NCBI GenBank assembly: GCA_949298575.1
Contig: CASFXH010000005.1
Coordinates: 1-64,000, forward strand
Length of the DNA stretch: 64,000 bases
From: an uncultured Parabacteroides sp.
Lineage (GTDB): Bacteria > Bacteroidota > Bacteroidia > Bacteroidales > Tannerellaceae
Direction of reading: 5' to 3'
Below are positions 44,091 through 52,403 of this stretch, one piece after another. The position numbers and the translations under genes are program-made. The notes below the pieces were generated by a model. The model searched no databases. It was not told where the DNA came from and saw only the letters and a program-made list of their open reading frames with translations. Each line of letters opens with the position of its first letter. Position 1 is the first letter of the stretch.

Positions 44091-44175
44091 ATAATGCCTA
44101 TTATGAGCTCTTAATACTGGGCATTATAAGGTGATTATACTGGGCATTATAATGACCTTACAATAGGCATTATAA
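44091..44175. repeat. Tandem palindromic array, 23-bp period, 4 units (ATAATGCC family)
   Basis: Units begin at 44091, 44114, 44137 and 44160, exactly 23 bp apart: ATAATGCCTATTAT, ATACTGGGCATTAT, ATACTGGGCATTAT, ACAATAGGCATTAT. A weak fifth copy may start at about 44069. The unit sequence and period match the array at 30356. It lies between the susD terminator and the antitoxin promoter. Confidence 0.9.
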
Positions 44176-44204
44176 TCGCTTCTGAATATGAGGTGATTAC
44201 AAAT

Positions 44205-44233
44205 AAAAAGCGGATGGTCGTGAGACCATCCGC
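44205..44233 (-). terminator. Intrinsic terminator of the susC-susD operon
   Basis: GCGGATGGTC, loop GTGA, GACCATCCGC: a perfect 10-bp stem at 44210-44233. On the minus strand TTTTTATTT follows directly. It lies about 40 bp after the susD stop. Confidence 0.92.
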
Positions 44234-44273
44234 CCGAAATTTAAAATGAAACTGTGAAGAATACTGTTTTACG

Positions 44274-46124
44274 TTAATCCCAGTTCTCGTTCTGTACCAA
44301 TACACCTTCCATCGTGATGATCTGGTCGTTCGGGATCGGCATCGTTACCCAATCATTCGGATAAACCTTATCCGCGAACTTGCCCAGATATTGGCTCTCG
44401 TAAGCGACATAGTTATTCAGAACTTCACCTACGATACCCCAACGAGCCAAGTCATACCACCGTTGACCTTCCATACCGAACTCCAAGCGACGCTCGAAGC
44501 GCAATGCTTGCGTAGCGCTTTCCGCGGACGCGAATTGAGATTCGGGATAAAGACCGATACGATAGTTAGAAGCGGCGTTCGTACCCGTCGTACCATTCAC
44601 TAAGTCTTCCATGACATATTCGGATGTACCCGGTGTCATGTCGGCTGCGTTGGCCGCTGCAACATAGCTCTTTGCGGCACGTGCGCGCACTTGGTTGATG
44701 TATTTACCAGCTTCTGAGTATTGACCCTCATGAATCAGGACTTCCGCATACCACAAGAGGACATCCGCGTAACGAATCAAGTGCGGGTTCTTTACCGTAG
44801 AACTGGTTTGATTCTGGAGACTCATGCTACCCTTATCCGCTTTCTTCGGCTGACGTTTCTTGTTCAAGTACGGACCACCATTGGCGATATCACGTACCCA
44901 ACCATCCAATACGGAAGGAATGGCCCAATCCCAATACGGGGTGTTGAAACGACCTACGCTGATATCCAAACGAGGATCTACATAGACGGTCAAATCCGTA
45001 TGCGGGACGTTGTTTTCATCGATCGTGGTTAATGTCGGCATTTGCTGATAAGAACCATCCAAATAAGGCAGACCGTTCTCGTCCACGATGTGCGCGTTCA
45101 CGAACTCATAAGAAGGTTGGTAGAAGCCCCAACCGCTGGTACCCATACCTCCCGGAGGTGCCGTGTGAGGCGCGCCTTCTACACAGTTCGTATTGGTTTG
45201 CGAACCGGAAATGGTCGTTTGAATATCAAAGACAGATTCGCCCGTCCAGTCCGATACACCTGCCGTAAACAGCATTTCGTAAGTGTCCGCCAAACGATAT
45301 TGGTTGCCTTGGCTGTCCTTACCGTTGGCCATGATGGTCTCCAACAAAGTCTTTACCTCAGCCCAATGGTCAGACGTACCATTCGTGCCGTTGTAAGGAG
45401 AAGATTGATACAGTCTCAGTTTCGCCAGATAAGCGGCTGCCGCCCACTTGTTCACACGTCCGTAATCGGTCGTCCAAGTTTCGGGCAGGTTGTCATAAGC
45501 GTATTGCAAGTCTTCCGCGATTCGGTCCCAAATGTAGATAAAGTTACCGGAATCGTCTGCGTTCGGTACAGCAGGGTTCACGCCACTCGCGAACTCCTCG
45601 CTACCGACGTAAGGAATAGCGGCGCCAAACAATTTCACGCCCTCAAAGTGCCAGAAGCCACGGAAGAAACGCGCTTGCGCTACCGCTTCCGTATAATAAT
45701 CTTTTACTTCACCTTGAGTAGCCGAAAGTTCTTCTTTCGTTTCCTCAATTAAGCTTAACGCGTTATTCGCACGGAAAACACCTTCGTAAACGACTTTCCA
45801 CTTCGTGTTCAAATAACCGTTATCCGTCGTGATACCGTAGGTCTCCAAGTTCGTGAAGTCGGACTGGTCCGTAAACGTGGATCCCTTGTTCGCGTCACCA
45901 CCCAACACGTCGCCATAAGCGTAGTTGGTCAGAGGCGCTTCGAAATAACTTGTCGGATACATGGATGAATACAAACCGGTCATCACGTAGCCGATACCTT
46001 CCAAGTTGGTCAACTCCGCATCGCTCACGTTACCCGATACGGGGACATCCAAGAAGTCGGAGCAAGAGGTCGTCAGGCCAATCGAAGCCGCCACCATCGC
46101 TGCATATATAAATATTTTTTTCAT
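44274..46124 (-). CDS. SusD/RagB-type nutrient-binding lipoprotein
   Basis: Surface lipoprotein that caps the partner SusC barrel and binds its substrate, usually a glycan or peptide. From ATG 46124 the product is 616 residues with lipobox LTTSC (Cys21). TPR-like helices follow, with FFRGFWHFEGVKLFGAAIPYV typical of SusD. The C-terminal domain holds HLIRYADVLLWYAEVLIHEG, LRFERRLEFGMEGQRWYDLARWG and a short tail. The frame is open to 46145, but 46124 begins the signal peptide. It is 35-55 bp downstream of susC. No glycosidase, sulfatase, peptidase or regulator gene accompanies the pair, so the substrate cannot be inferred. Confidence 0.93.
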   Translation of the reverse strand: MKKIFIYAAMVAASIGLTTSCSDFLDVPVSGNVSDAELTNLEGIGYVMTGLYSSMYPTSYFEAPLTNYAYGDVLGGDANKGSTFTDQSDFTNLETYGITTDNGYLNTKWKVVYEGVFRANNALSLIEETKEELSATQGEVKDYYTEAVAQARFFRGFWHFEGVKLFGAAIPYVGSEEFASGVNPAVPNADDSGNFIYIWDRIAEDLQYAYDNLPETWTTDYGRVNKWAAAAYLAKLRLYQSSPYNGTNGTSDHWAEVKTLLETIMANGKDSQGNQYRLADTYEMLFTAGVSDWTGESVFDIQTTISGSQTNTNCVEGAPHTAPPGGMGTSGWGFYQPSYEFVNAHIVDENGLPYLDGSYQQMPTLTTIDENNVPHTDLTVYVDPRLDISVGRFNTPYWDWAIPSVLDGWVRDIANGGPYLNKKRQPKKADKGSMSLQNQTSSTVKNPHLIRYADVLLWYAEVLIHEGQYSEAGKYINQVRARAAKSYVAAANAADMTPGTSEYVMEDLVNGTTGTNAASNYRIGLYPESQFASAESATQALRFERRLEFGMEGQRWYDLARWGIVGEVLNNYVAYESQYLGKFADKVYPNDWVTMPIPNDQIITMEGVLVQNENWD

Positions 46125-46179
46125 ATGTATTCTGTTATAATTCAATTAATACTTCATCATCATTTTTCAACATTCGCTG

Positions 46180-49100
46180 TTAGAACGAAACGTTCACACC
46201 AAGGATAAACTGACGTGGCATACCATACGAACCGTAGTCGATACCCTTCATCATATCGTTACTGCTGTCGCCGTTGTTGCTACGGACCTCAGGATCGAGA
46301 CCCGAATAACCGGTGATCGTAAACGCGTTGGATACCTGAGCATAGATACGGATCTTCTCGAATTTGATCTTGTCGAGGATCTTCTTCGGCAGGGTGTAAC
46401 CCAGCGTCAAGGTCTGCATCCGCAAGTAAGAACCATCTTCAATGTAGGTCGAGTTGGACTCGTTGGCCGCCTCGGTACCTTCGTTAGACGTACCGCACCA
46501 CAACGGATAGATACCGTTCGGATTCTCGGTCGGGTGCCATGAGTTGTTCACACGGTCCCAAGAGAAGTTCGACTGCAAAGCGCCGAAGTGCGTGTAGTAT
46601 TGATAGTGCTTGTAGAGGTCGTTGCCGACGGAGAAGTACAAGAACGTACTCAAGTCGAAGCCCTTCCAGCCCAAGGAGATGTTGATACCACCCGTGAAGT
46701 CGGGGTGCGGGTTACCGATGATCGTACGGTCCTCAGCGCCGATCTTACCGTCACCGTTCACGTCACGAATCTTGTAGCGACCTACCCAAGCGTCCGCGTT
46801 CAAGCTGTTCAGGTCTGTCACCGCGTACGGAAGGATCGTCTCGCCGCTCTCAGTCTTGTAGTTCATCACGTCTTCCGCGCTCTGGTAGATGCCATCCACC
46901 TGATAACCGTAGAACATGGCCACCGGTTGACCGACGGTCGTAATGTTGACTTTGCTCAAACGAGTATTGGTGAAGAGATCGGACGAACCCAGTTTCGTGA
47001 CTTCGTTCTTATACCTTGAAATGTTCGCGTTGATCGAGTAAGAGAAGTCGCCCACCTTGTCGCGCCAGCCAATGCTGAAGTCGACACCATGGTTCTCCAT
47101 ATCACCAATATTGATCTTCGGCTTGCTTGCGTTACCGGCCAAAGCGGACCAGTTCGCGTCGACCAACAAGTCGGAAGTCTTCTTGATGTAGTAGTCGAAG
47201 CCGGCCGTCAAGCGGTTGTTTAATGCCGTCGCGTCGAAACCGACGTTGAACATCTTCGTGGTCTCCCACTTCGCGTTCTCATCACCTAAGTTAGAGATCG
47301 CGTAACCGGGGCTTGAACCAGAATCTGCGCCCGTAATGCTATACAGATAAGAGTTACCTGTCGCGTATTGGAACGCGTAGTTGTAAGCACCGATATTGGA
47401 GTTACCTGTCGTACCGTAACCGGCGCGGATCTTCAAGTCGTCCAACCAAGAGCCTTTCAGCTGCTCCATGAACGCCTCGTCGGAAATACGCCAACCTAGA
47501 GAAACAGAGGGGAAGGTACCCCAACGGTTCTTCTCACCGAACCGGGAAGAAGCGTCTCGACGGACCGTGAAGGTCGCCAAATATTTGCCCTTATACGAAT
47601 AGTCACCGCGGAAGAAGAGACCGAACATCGTGCTTCGATCAGAGATAGAACCACCGTTGCCTAAGTTATCCGCCGAACCATTATCAAGCTCCCATGTATT
47701 CGGGTTACGCTCGAAGATATAGTCGTAACGTCTCGCGTTCATGCTGCGTCCAATACCAAACTTCATTGCCTCGGTACCGATCATCAAGGTCATGTCATGA
47801 TCCTCGTTGAAGGTGTGCTTGTAAGTCGCCGTATTGGTCCATTGATAGTCCAGACGCCAGTTCGCGTTCTCATACAAGTTGTTCTGGGAATCACCTTCCT
47901 TGTTGGTCGCGATGGTCTTCTCGTTCATCGTAACGCCCCAACCGCCCATCAAGCGGACACTGAATTGCGTACGGATGCTCAAGCCTTCAATCGGCTTCAA
48001 CTCCGCGAAAGCCGCGCTTTGCAAACGCATGAAGCGGTTCCAGTCGCCTTCACTGTTGATTACACCTTGGTAAGCGGTATTCGCACGACCACCTTCCGAT
48101 GCTTGAGAACCAGCGAAGTCACCACCGACGTTGTAAACCGGCACCCACGGCTGGATGGTATATGTACGGGCGAACATGCTATCGTCACCCTGACGACCAC
48201 GCTCACCTCCCATTTCCATCACGGCCACGTTGGTATTTTGGCCGATCGAGAAGTATTTATTGGGAATGTAAGTGGAGTTTGTACGCAAAGAATAACGTTT
48301 GAAGAAAGAGTTGATGACCGTACCCTCACGGTTGGTGTAACCGATCGAAGCGGAGTAAGTACCCTTTTCGTTACCACCCAACAGGGAGATCTGGTGGTCT
48401 TGGATCATACCCTTCTGCGTGATCATATCGTACCAGTTGGTACCCTCGCGAGCTTCCGCTTCCGAATAGCCATCTGCCAACATTTGATAGTAAGCGGAAC
48501 GAGACCAAGAGTTCGTACCATCGGGCAAATAAGAATCAATCCACGCATCTACGCTACCATATTGTGAAACGATTTGCGCTTCTGAATAACCGGCCGGTTT
48601 GATCGCGTAAGGCATCGTCAACTGGTCTTGCGCGTTCAAGGAACCGAACTGCGGGTGAGCCGCCGGCGTACCATTACGCAAGTCGCGGTAGTTCACCATA
48701 CCTTTCGCTTGCCATTCCATCGCTTCCCAACCATTCAACAAATCGTAGCCCTTATTGGCCATTTGAGAGAAACCGACATAACCATCATACGATACACGCA
48801 CCCGGCCGCTCTTCGTACCTTGGCGCGTCGTAATGATGATGACACCGTTCGCGCCCTGCGCACCGTAGATCGCGGTCGCGGAGGCATCCTTCAAGACTTG
48901 GAGAGACTCGATATCATTCGGGTTGACCGCGTCGATATCCACGTTCGACACACCATCGACGACAACCAACGGGTCGGAACCATTCAATGAGCCGACACCA
49001 CGGATACGGATCGTTGTCTCACCGCTCGGACCACCGGAGTTCGAGATATAGACACCCGACGCCTTACCTTGCAAAGCCTCGGCGAAGGTAGCCACCGGCG

Positions 49101-49563
49101 TCTCTTTCAGCTCTTCCGTCGAGACCACAGCCACGGAACCCGTGATATCCTTCTTGGCCTGCGTACCATAACCGACGACGACGACCTCATCGATCGCTTG
49201 CGTGTCTTCTACCAAACGTACTCGCAATGTGGATTGATTGTCCTGCAAAGGAACTTCTTGGGTGATATACCCAATGTAGGAAATAGAAAGAATGGCGCCA
49301 TCAGGAACTCCCGTGATGACTGCCTTACCGTCCATATCGGTAATGTTACCGATTGTTGTGCCTTTCACTAAGACGTTCGCGCCAATGATGGGTCCCGCCT
49401 TATCGGTCACGGTAACTGTCACCTGGCGGCCATCCTGCTGCACACTCGCGTTCATTCCGGCAGCGACCGGGCCTATCTCCGGGGCACCCATCAACGGGGC
49501 GGCTCCGCAAAATAGTAATGACGCTCCGAAAACCATCTGTCTCCAATAAACGATATTACTCAT
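46180..49563 (-). CDS. SusC/RagA-type TonB-linked outer-membrane transporter
   Basis: TonB-dependent barrel that imports the ligand captured by SusD. The 1127-residue product has a signal peptide (about 1-27) and a carboxypeptidase-regulatory-like domain (TVTDKAGPIIGANVLVKGTT ... SYIGYITQEVPL). It then has the TonB-box-like DEVVVVGYGTQAKKDITGSV and the plug motifs EALQGKASGVYISNSGGPSG, IRIRGVGSLNGSDPLVVVDG and LKDASATAIYGAQGANGVIIITT. A 22-strand barrel ends in QFILGVNVSF. All hallmarks of the SusC class are present and the length is normal. The pair forms an orphan polysaccharide- or peptide-utilisation locus between two decayed toxin-antitoxin modules. Confidence 0.95.
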   Translation of the reverse strand: MSNIVYWRQMVFGASLLFCGAAPLMGAPEIGPVAAGMNASVQQDGRQVTVTVTDKAGPIIGANVLVKGTTIGNITDMDGKAVITGVPDGAILSISYIGYITQEVPLQDNQSTLRVRLVEDTQAIDEVVVVGYGTQAKKDITGSVAVVSTEELKETPVATFAEALQGKASGVYISNSGGPSGETTIRIRGVGSLNGSDPLVVVDGVSNVDIDAVNPNDIESLQVLKDASATAIYGAQGANGVIIITTRQGTKSGRVRVSYDGYVGFSQMANKGYDLLNGWEAMEWQAKGMVNYRDLRNGTPAAHPQFGSLNAQDQLTMPYAIKPAGYSEAQIVSQYGSVDAWIDSYLPDGTNSWSRSAYYQMLADGYSEAEAREGTNWYDMITQKGMIQDHQISLLGGNEKGTYSASIGYTNREGTVINSFFKRYSLRTNSTYIPNKYFSIGQNTNVAVMEMGGERGRQGDDSMFARTYTIQPWVPVYNVGGDFAGSQASEGGRANTAYQGVINSEGDWNRFMRLQSAAFAELKPIEGLSIRTQFSVRLMGGWGVTMNEKTIATNKEGDSQNNLYENANWRLDYQWTNTATYKHTFNEDHDMTLMIGTEAMKFGIGRSMNARRYDYIFERNPNTWELDNGSADNLGNGGSISDRSTMFGLFFRGDYSYKGKYLATFTVRRDASSRFGEKNRWGTFPSVSLGWRISDEAFMEQLKGSWLDDLKIRAGYGTTGNSNIGAYNYAFQYATGNSYLYSITGADSGSSPGYAISNLGDENAKWETTKMFNVGFDATALNNRLTAGFDYYIKKTSDLLVDANWSALAGNASKPKINIGDMENHGVDFSIGWRDKVGDFSYSINANISRYKNEVTKLGSSDLFTNTRLSKVNITTVGQPVAMFYGYQVDGIYQSAEDVMNYKTESGETILPYAVTDLNSLNADAWVGRYKIRDVNGDGKIGAEDRTIIGNPHPDFTGGINISLGWKGFDLSTFLYFSVGNDLYKHYQYYTHFGALQSNFSWDRVNNSWHPTENPNGIYPLWCGTSNEGTEAANESNSTYIEDGSYLRMQTLTLGYTLPKKILDKIKFEKIRIYAQVSNAFTITGYSGLDPEVRSNNGDSSNDMMKGIDYGSYGMPRQFILGVNVSF

Positions 49564-50018
49564 ACATCATTAGAATTTAAGGTATATTAAACTTAAATAA
49601 ACTACTAACTTCCAATCATATAAATGGTGTTTTTCAGGCTCGTTTCATTAAATAATGTATATCTCCCGTAAGCTTTTTTAGCCTCACTTGAGATAAATCA
49701 AGCGCTCTTTCACCAAACGATGACACAAAATAAGGAGTATTATTTGAGATGCGCAAACTTTTTTATCACTATTTTCCCATAAAAATTCAACTATCTTTAT
49801 TCCAGCGCCCTTCATTAGCTTTATTTAACAGATGAACCCTTTGAGCGCATTAGCTAATCATCCTCATTTTTAAGTTAAAATAATCCGTCTCTTTTCACAT
49901 CCTTTTCCCATCGGACCAGCTTAAAGAAAAGGAGCGTGCGGACGCGGGATTAAGGAATATTAGGAATGGGAAACTTGTTATGGTATACGAATGCGAATTA
50001 GGGGAAATAATAAGTTCC
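49564..50018. other. Upstream region of susC, no gene recognised
   Basis: A 455-bp AT-rich spacer that must hold the susC promoter and leader. I find no clear TAnnTTTG box, riboswitch fold, or ECF-type element by eye. Short open frames here look random. Confidence 0.5.
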
Positions 50019-50312
50019 CTATTTCATGCGTGTGGCATGAATCGCTATCACAAACAAGGTTTTTCTGGAATAACGATAGATAACCCGGTAATGTGGATGA
50101 GACAAAAAAGAATAATATTTTCTTCCTTTCTTGGAACGCCGTTCATCCAATGTCCCAATTTGTGGGAAGTATGACAGCAAACGAACCGTTTCCTCAATGC
50201 CATCTAAAAAGCTCAACGTCGCTTTCCGCCCCATTTGCGCATAATGCCAATGAGCGATCTCATCATTTTGTCGCAAAGCTAGTTTTGATCATTTCACTTT
50301 CAGCTTCTCCAT
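50019..50312 (-). pseudogene. RelE/ParE-family toxin, nonsense mutation at codon 8
   Basis: Ribosome- or gyrase-directed toxin of the RelE/ParE fold. From ATG 50312 the reading is MEKLKVK, TGA (50289-50291), then SKLALRQNDEIAHWHYAQMG and on through KATLSFLDGIEETVRLLSYF, HPHYRVIYRYSRKTLFVIAI and HATRMK. Relatives usually have a Trp in the V-x-W-S position, so a TGG-to-TGA change is the simplest explanation. The remaining 89 codons are intact, including the C-terminal basic and aromatic residues. Its ATG lies inside the last codons of the antitoxin gene (13-bp overlap), the usual coupled arrangement, which supports this start. An internal TTG could yield an 85-residue protein lacking the first strand, probably inactive. 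Confidence 0.82.
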
Positions 50313-50458
50313 CGCGCGAACATTTCATCGACGGCTTCCTGAGAAGCGAAGCCTTCCCTTTCCGCCGCTTCTAGCAAGCGATCTAATTCCTCTTCGGTGT
50401 ACCGACAGGGAATATCTTCACTATGCAGCAAATCCCAACATTGCTCCAGTTTATTCAC
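50300..50458 (-). CDS. Antitoxin of the RelE/ParE module, possibly 5'-truncated
   Basis: The frame upstream of the toxin reads MNKLEQCWDLLHSEDI (GTG start at 50458) then PCRYTEEELDRLLEAAEREG and FASQEAVDEMFARWRS, 52 residues. The acidic helical C-terminus (YTEEELDRLLEAAE) resembles the toxin-binding tails of small Bacteroidetes antitoxins. The frame stays open to a TAA at 50501-50503 without an ATG. That stop is at the edge of the palindromic array, so the original 5' end may have been lost to the array. No named family recognised. It overlaps the toxin start by 13 bp. Confidence 0.5.
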   Translation of the reverse strand: MNKLEQCWDLLHSEDIPCRYTEEELDRLLEAAEREGFASQEAVDEMFARWRS

Positions 50459-50502
50459 ATCAGTGCTAGCGCCTATGGAGGCGATTAGACGGTTATGCGA
50501 TT

Positions 50503-50655
50503 ACTTGATAAGTCACCTGAAGTCTACTCGATAAACAGTCCGAACATTGCTCGATAAGTAAGGCGAAAACTACTTACTAAGCAGTACCCCCAACTACTTA
50601 CTAAGCAGTCGCGTGTCAGCTTACTAAGTAGTTACCCCCTCTACTTAGTAAGTAG
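50503..50655. repeat. Tandem palindromic array, 23-24-bp period, 7 units
   Basis: Unit cores start at 50503, 50526, 50549, 50572, 50596, 50619 and 50643 (steps 23, 23, 23, 23-24). The consensus core is ACTTANTAAGT, a perfect palindrome around one base in the last unit (ACTTAGTAAGT). The first three units read ACTTGATAAGT, ACTCGATAAAC and GCTCGATAAGT; later ones ACTTACTAAGC. Linkers are variable, unlike in the other arrays. It separates the antitoxin relic from the 50849 gene. Confidence 0.88.
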
Positions 50656-50677
50656 TTTTCGGGTGATGCTATAGGCT

Positions 50678-50705
50678 TTCCTATACATTATTATATATAG
50701 GGATT
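50678..50705. repeat. 28-bp direct repeat, copy 1
   Basis: The sequence opens TTCCTATACATTATTATA and ends TATAGGGATT. It matches the copy at 51540-51567 with one mismatch (A versus C). It is itself partly palindromic (CCTATA ... TATAGG). The two copies bracket the 50849-51466 gene. Confidence 0.75.
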
Positions 50706-50848
50706 GATTTTGGGGAATGGAGTTATGATAAAATAACGATGAATCAGATAGGAGATCAAGGGCTTTTCGCTAAATTCGCGAAAATCAAATTGTAATAGCG
50801 ACGTAAAGACCATGTTGAAAACTCAAACCTTTTTAAATTATACCTAAT

Positions 50849-51466
50849 ATGGAAGAAGCAATCAATAAGTTCGTCATTGAGAATTTCGGGTTATCCGTAT
50901 TTATGATGTGCGTGATAATCATAGGAATCGTGTTCATCTCTGTTTGGAGTTATAAGATCTATGCGAAAGTCAAGCATATCGATGATTTGCCCTGCAACCT
51001 TCATCAGGAAAAGATGAATGAATTGGATAAGTCCGTGATACGCATAGAGACTTCCATCCGTTTCTTGACAAAGGAGCTCGAAGCGACGATGAAGTTATTT
51101 CAGCGGCAGCATTTAATAAAGGATGACGGGTTTACGCAATCTAAGAGTCCTTTGTCAATCACACCTAAAGGTTGGGAAATGGTCAAAGAACTGGGTGTCG
51201 ACAAGATGTTTGATCATAATTGGATCCGTATAGAATCCTTGATCACAGATAATGTGAAAGACAAAAACGCGTATGATATTGATAATTTCTGCATTGAACA
51301 GGCGGTTGTTTATCCGGAAAAATTCCTGGGTGATTCTGATATCGCGACTTTGAAAGCGGATGCGTATGAGAAGGGGGATTCCCTCTCTTCCTATATGAAA
51401 GTAGTCGCCATATTGTCAAGGGATCGGTATCTCAAAGAATATGGGATTAGTCAAGTGAAACATTAA
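50849..51466 (+). CDS. Membrane-anchored coiled-coil protein of unknown function
   Basis: A 205-residue product I do not recognise. It has one N-terminal transmembrane helix (about 14-37, LSVFMMCVIIIGIVFISVWSYKIYA), then a charged helical stretch (about 45-90, MNELDKSVIRIETSIRFLTKELEATMKLF) likely to form a coiled coil. A globular C-terminal half contains SKSPLSITPKGWEMVKELGVDKMF, which has the look of a winged-helix wing (S-P-L-S-x-T-x-x-G). It is the only plus-strand gene in this part, is flanked by the two 28-bp direct repeats and a palindromic array, and ends in a terminator. Location and codon use suggest an accessory gene. Confidence 0.7.
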   Translation: MEEAINKFVIENFGLSVFMMCVIIIGIVFISVWSYKIYAKVKHIDDLPCNLHQEKMNELDKSVIRIETSIRFLTKELEATMKLFQRQHLIKDDGFTQSKSPLSITPKGWEMVKELGVDKMFDHNWIRIESLITDNVKDKNAYDIDNFCIEQAVVYPEKFLGDSDIATLKADAYEKGDSLSSYMKVVAILSRDRYLKEYGISQVKH

Positions 51467-51494
51467 GATTACGAAACCGCGAGCGAATAAAATA

Positions 51495-51528
51495 AGGCGA
51501 CGCCCCCAATATTCAGGGAGCGCCGCCT
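51495..51528. terminator. Terminator between the 50849 gene and nagB
   Basis: AGGCGACGC pairs with GCGCCGCCT (one mismatch), with an inner CCC/GGG. ATTTTAACGG follows on the plus strand and the minus side is TTATTTTATTC. It serves both converging genes. Confidence 0.75.
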
Positions 51529-51539
51529 CATTTTAACGG

Positions 51540-51567
51540 TTCCTATACCTTATTATATATAGGGATT
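51540..51567. repeat. 28-bp direct repeat, copy 2
   Basis: Near-identical to 50678-50705 (one base different). It runs from just after the shared terminator into the nagB stop codon at 51566-51568. Confidence 0.75.
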
Positions 51568-52375
51568 ACAACAAGGAGTCCGGGTTAAGATGGTTCTTCT
51601 CGATATCCTTGAAATAATTGTAAGTACCGACCTTCATCTCGGCGCACGCCGCCTCATCGCAAACGATGATTCCTTTCGGATGCAATTGCAAAGCCGTGAT
51701 GGTCCACATCTGGTTGACGGCACCCTCTACGGCTTGTTGCAGCGCACGAGCCTTATTGTGTCCATTCACCATGATCAAGACTTCCTTGGCGTCGAGGACC
51801 GTACCCACGCCTACGGTGACCGCGGTCTTAGGTACCTTGTTCACGTCGTTCTCGAAGAAGCGCGAGTTGGCGATGATCGTGTCAGTAGTCAATGTCTTTA
51901 CTCGTGTCCGTGAAGCCAATGAGGAACCCGGTTCGTTGAACGCGATGTGTCCATCCGGGCCAATGCCGCCCAAGAAGAGGTCTACGCCACCGGCCGCTTT
52001 CATGCGAGCCTCGTAGGAGGCGCACTCCGCTTCCAAGTCTTCCGCGTTGCCATTCAAGATATTCACGTGCTCCGGCTTGATGTCGATGTGGCTGAAGAAG
52101 TTGTTCCACATGAATGAGTGATAGCTCTCGGGGTGTTCTTTCGGCAAGCCTACGTACTCGTCCATGTTGAACGTGATGACGTTCTGGAAAGAGACCACGC
52201 CTTGTTGGTTCAACTCGATCAGGTGTTTATACATACCCAGCGGGGAAGATCCCGTCGGCAGACCCAAAACGAAAGGTTTTTCGGGTGTCGGATTCGCTTT
52301 GCGAATCTTGGCTGCCACGTAATTGGCGGCCCATTTCGATAGCTGCTCGTAATTCGGCTCAATAATTAATCTCAT
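51566..52375 (-). CDS. nagB: Glucosamine-6-phosphate deaminase
   Basis: Converts glucosamine-6-phosphate to fructose-6-phosphate and ammonia, linking amino-sugar breakdown to glycolysis. The 269-residue product has the phosphate loop [25 protein letters not shown] with general-base Asp72, and [17 protein letters not shown] with His143 and Glu148. [17 protein letters not shown] is also conserved. Length and residue numbering match the Escherichia coli enzyme. It is the last gene of a minus-strand run after the flavodiiron protein gene (28-bp gap). Confidence 0.96.
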   Translation of the reverse strand: MRLIIEPNYEQLSKWAANYVAAKIRKANPTPEKPFVLGLPTGSSPLGMYKHLIELNQQGVVSFQNVITFNMDEYVGLPKEHPESYHSFMWNNFFSHIDIKPEHVNILNGNAEDLEAECASYEARMKAAGGVDLFLGGIGPDGHIAFNEPGSSLASRTRVKTLTTDTIIANSRFFENDVNKVPKTAVTVGVGTVLDAKEVLIMVNGHNKARALQQAVEGAVNQMWTITALQLHPKGIIVCDEAACAEMKVGTYNYFKDIEKNHLNPDSLL

Positions 52376-52403
52376 GATACCTAATATTTAAATTCTTGAT
52401 GTT

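Noticed and set aside
30356..44175. CRISPR-like interpretation of the short tandem arrays
   Set aside because: Units are 22-24 bp in total with no unique spacers of usable length, and no cas genes are present.
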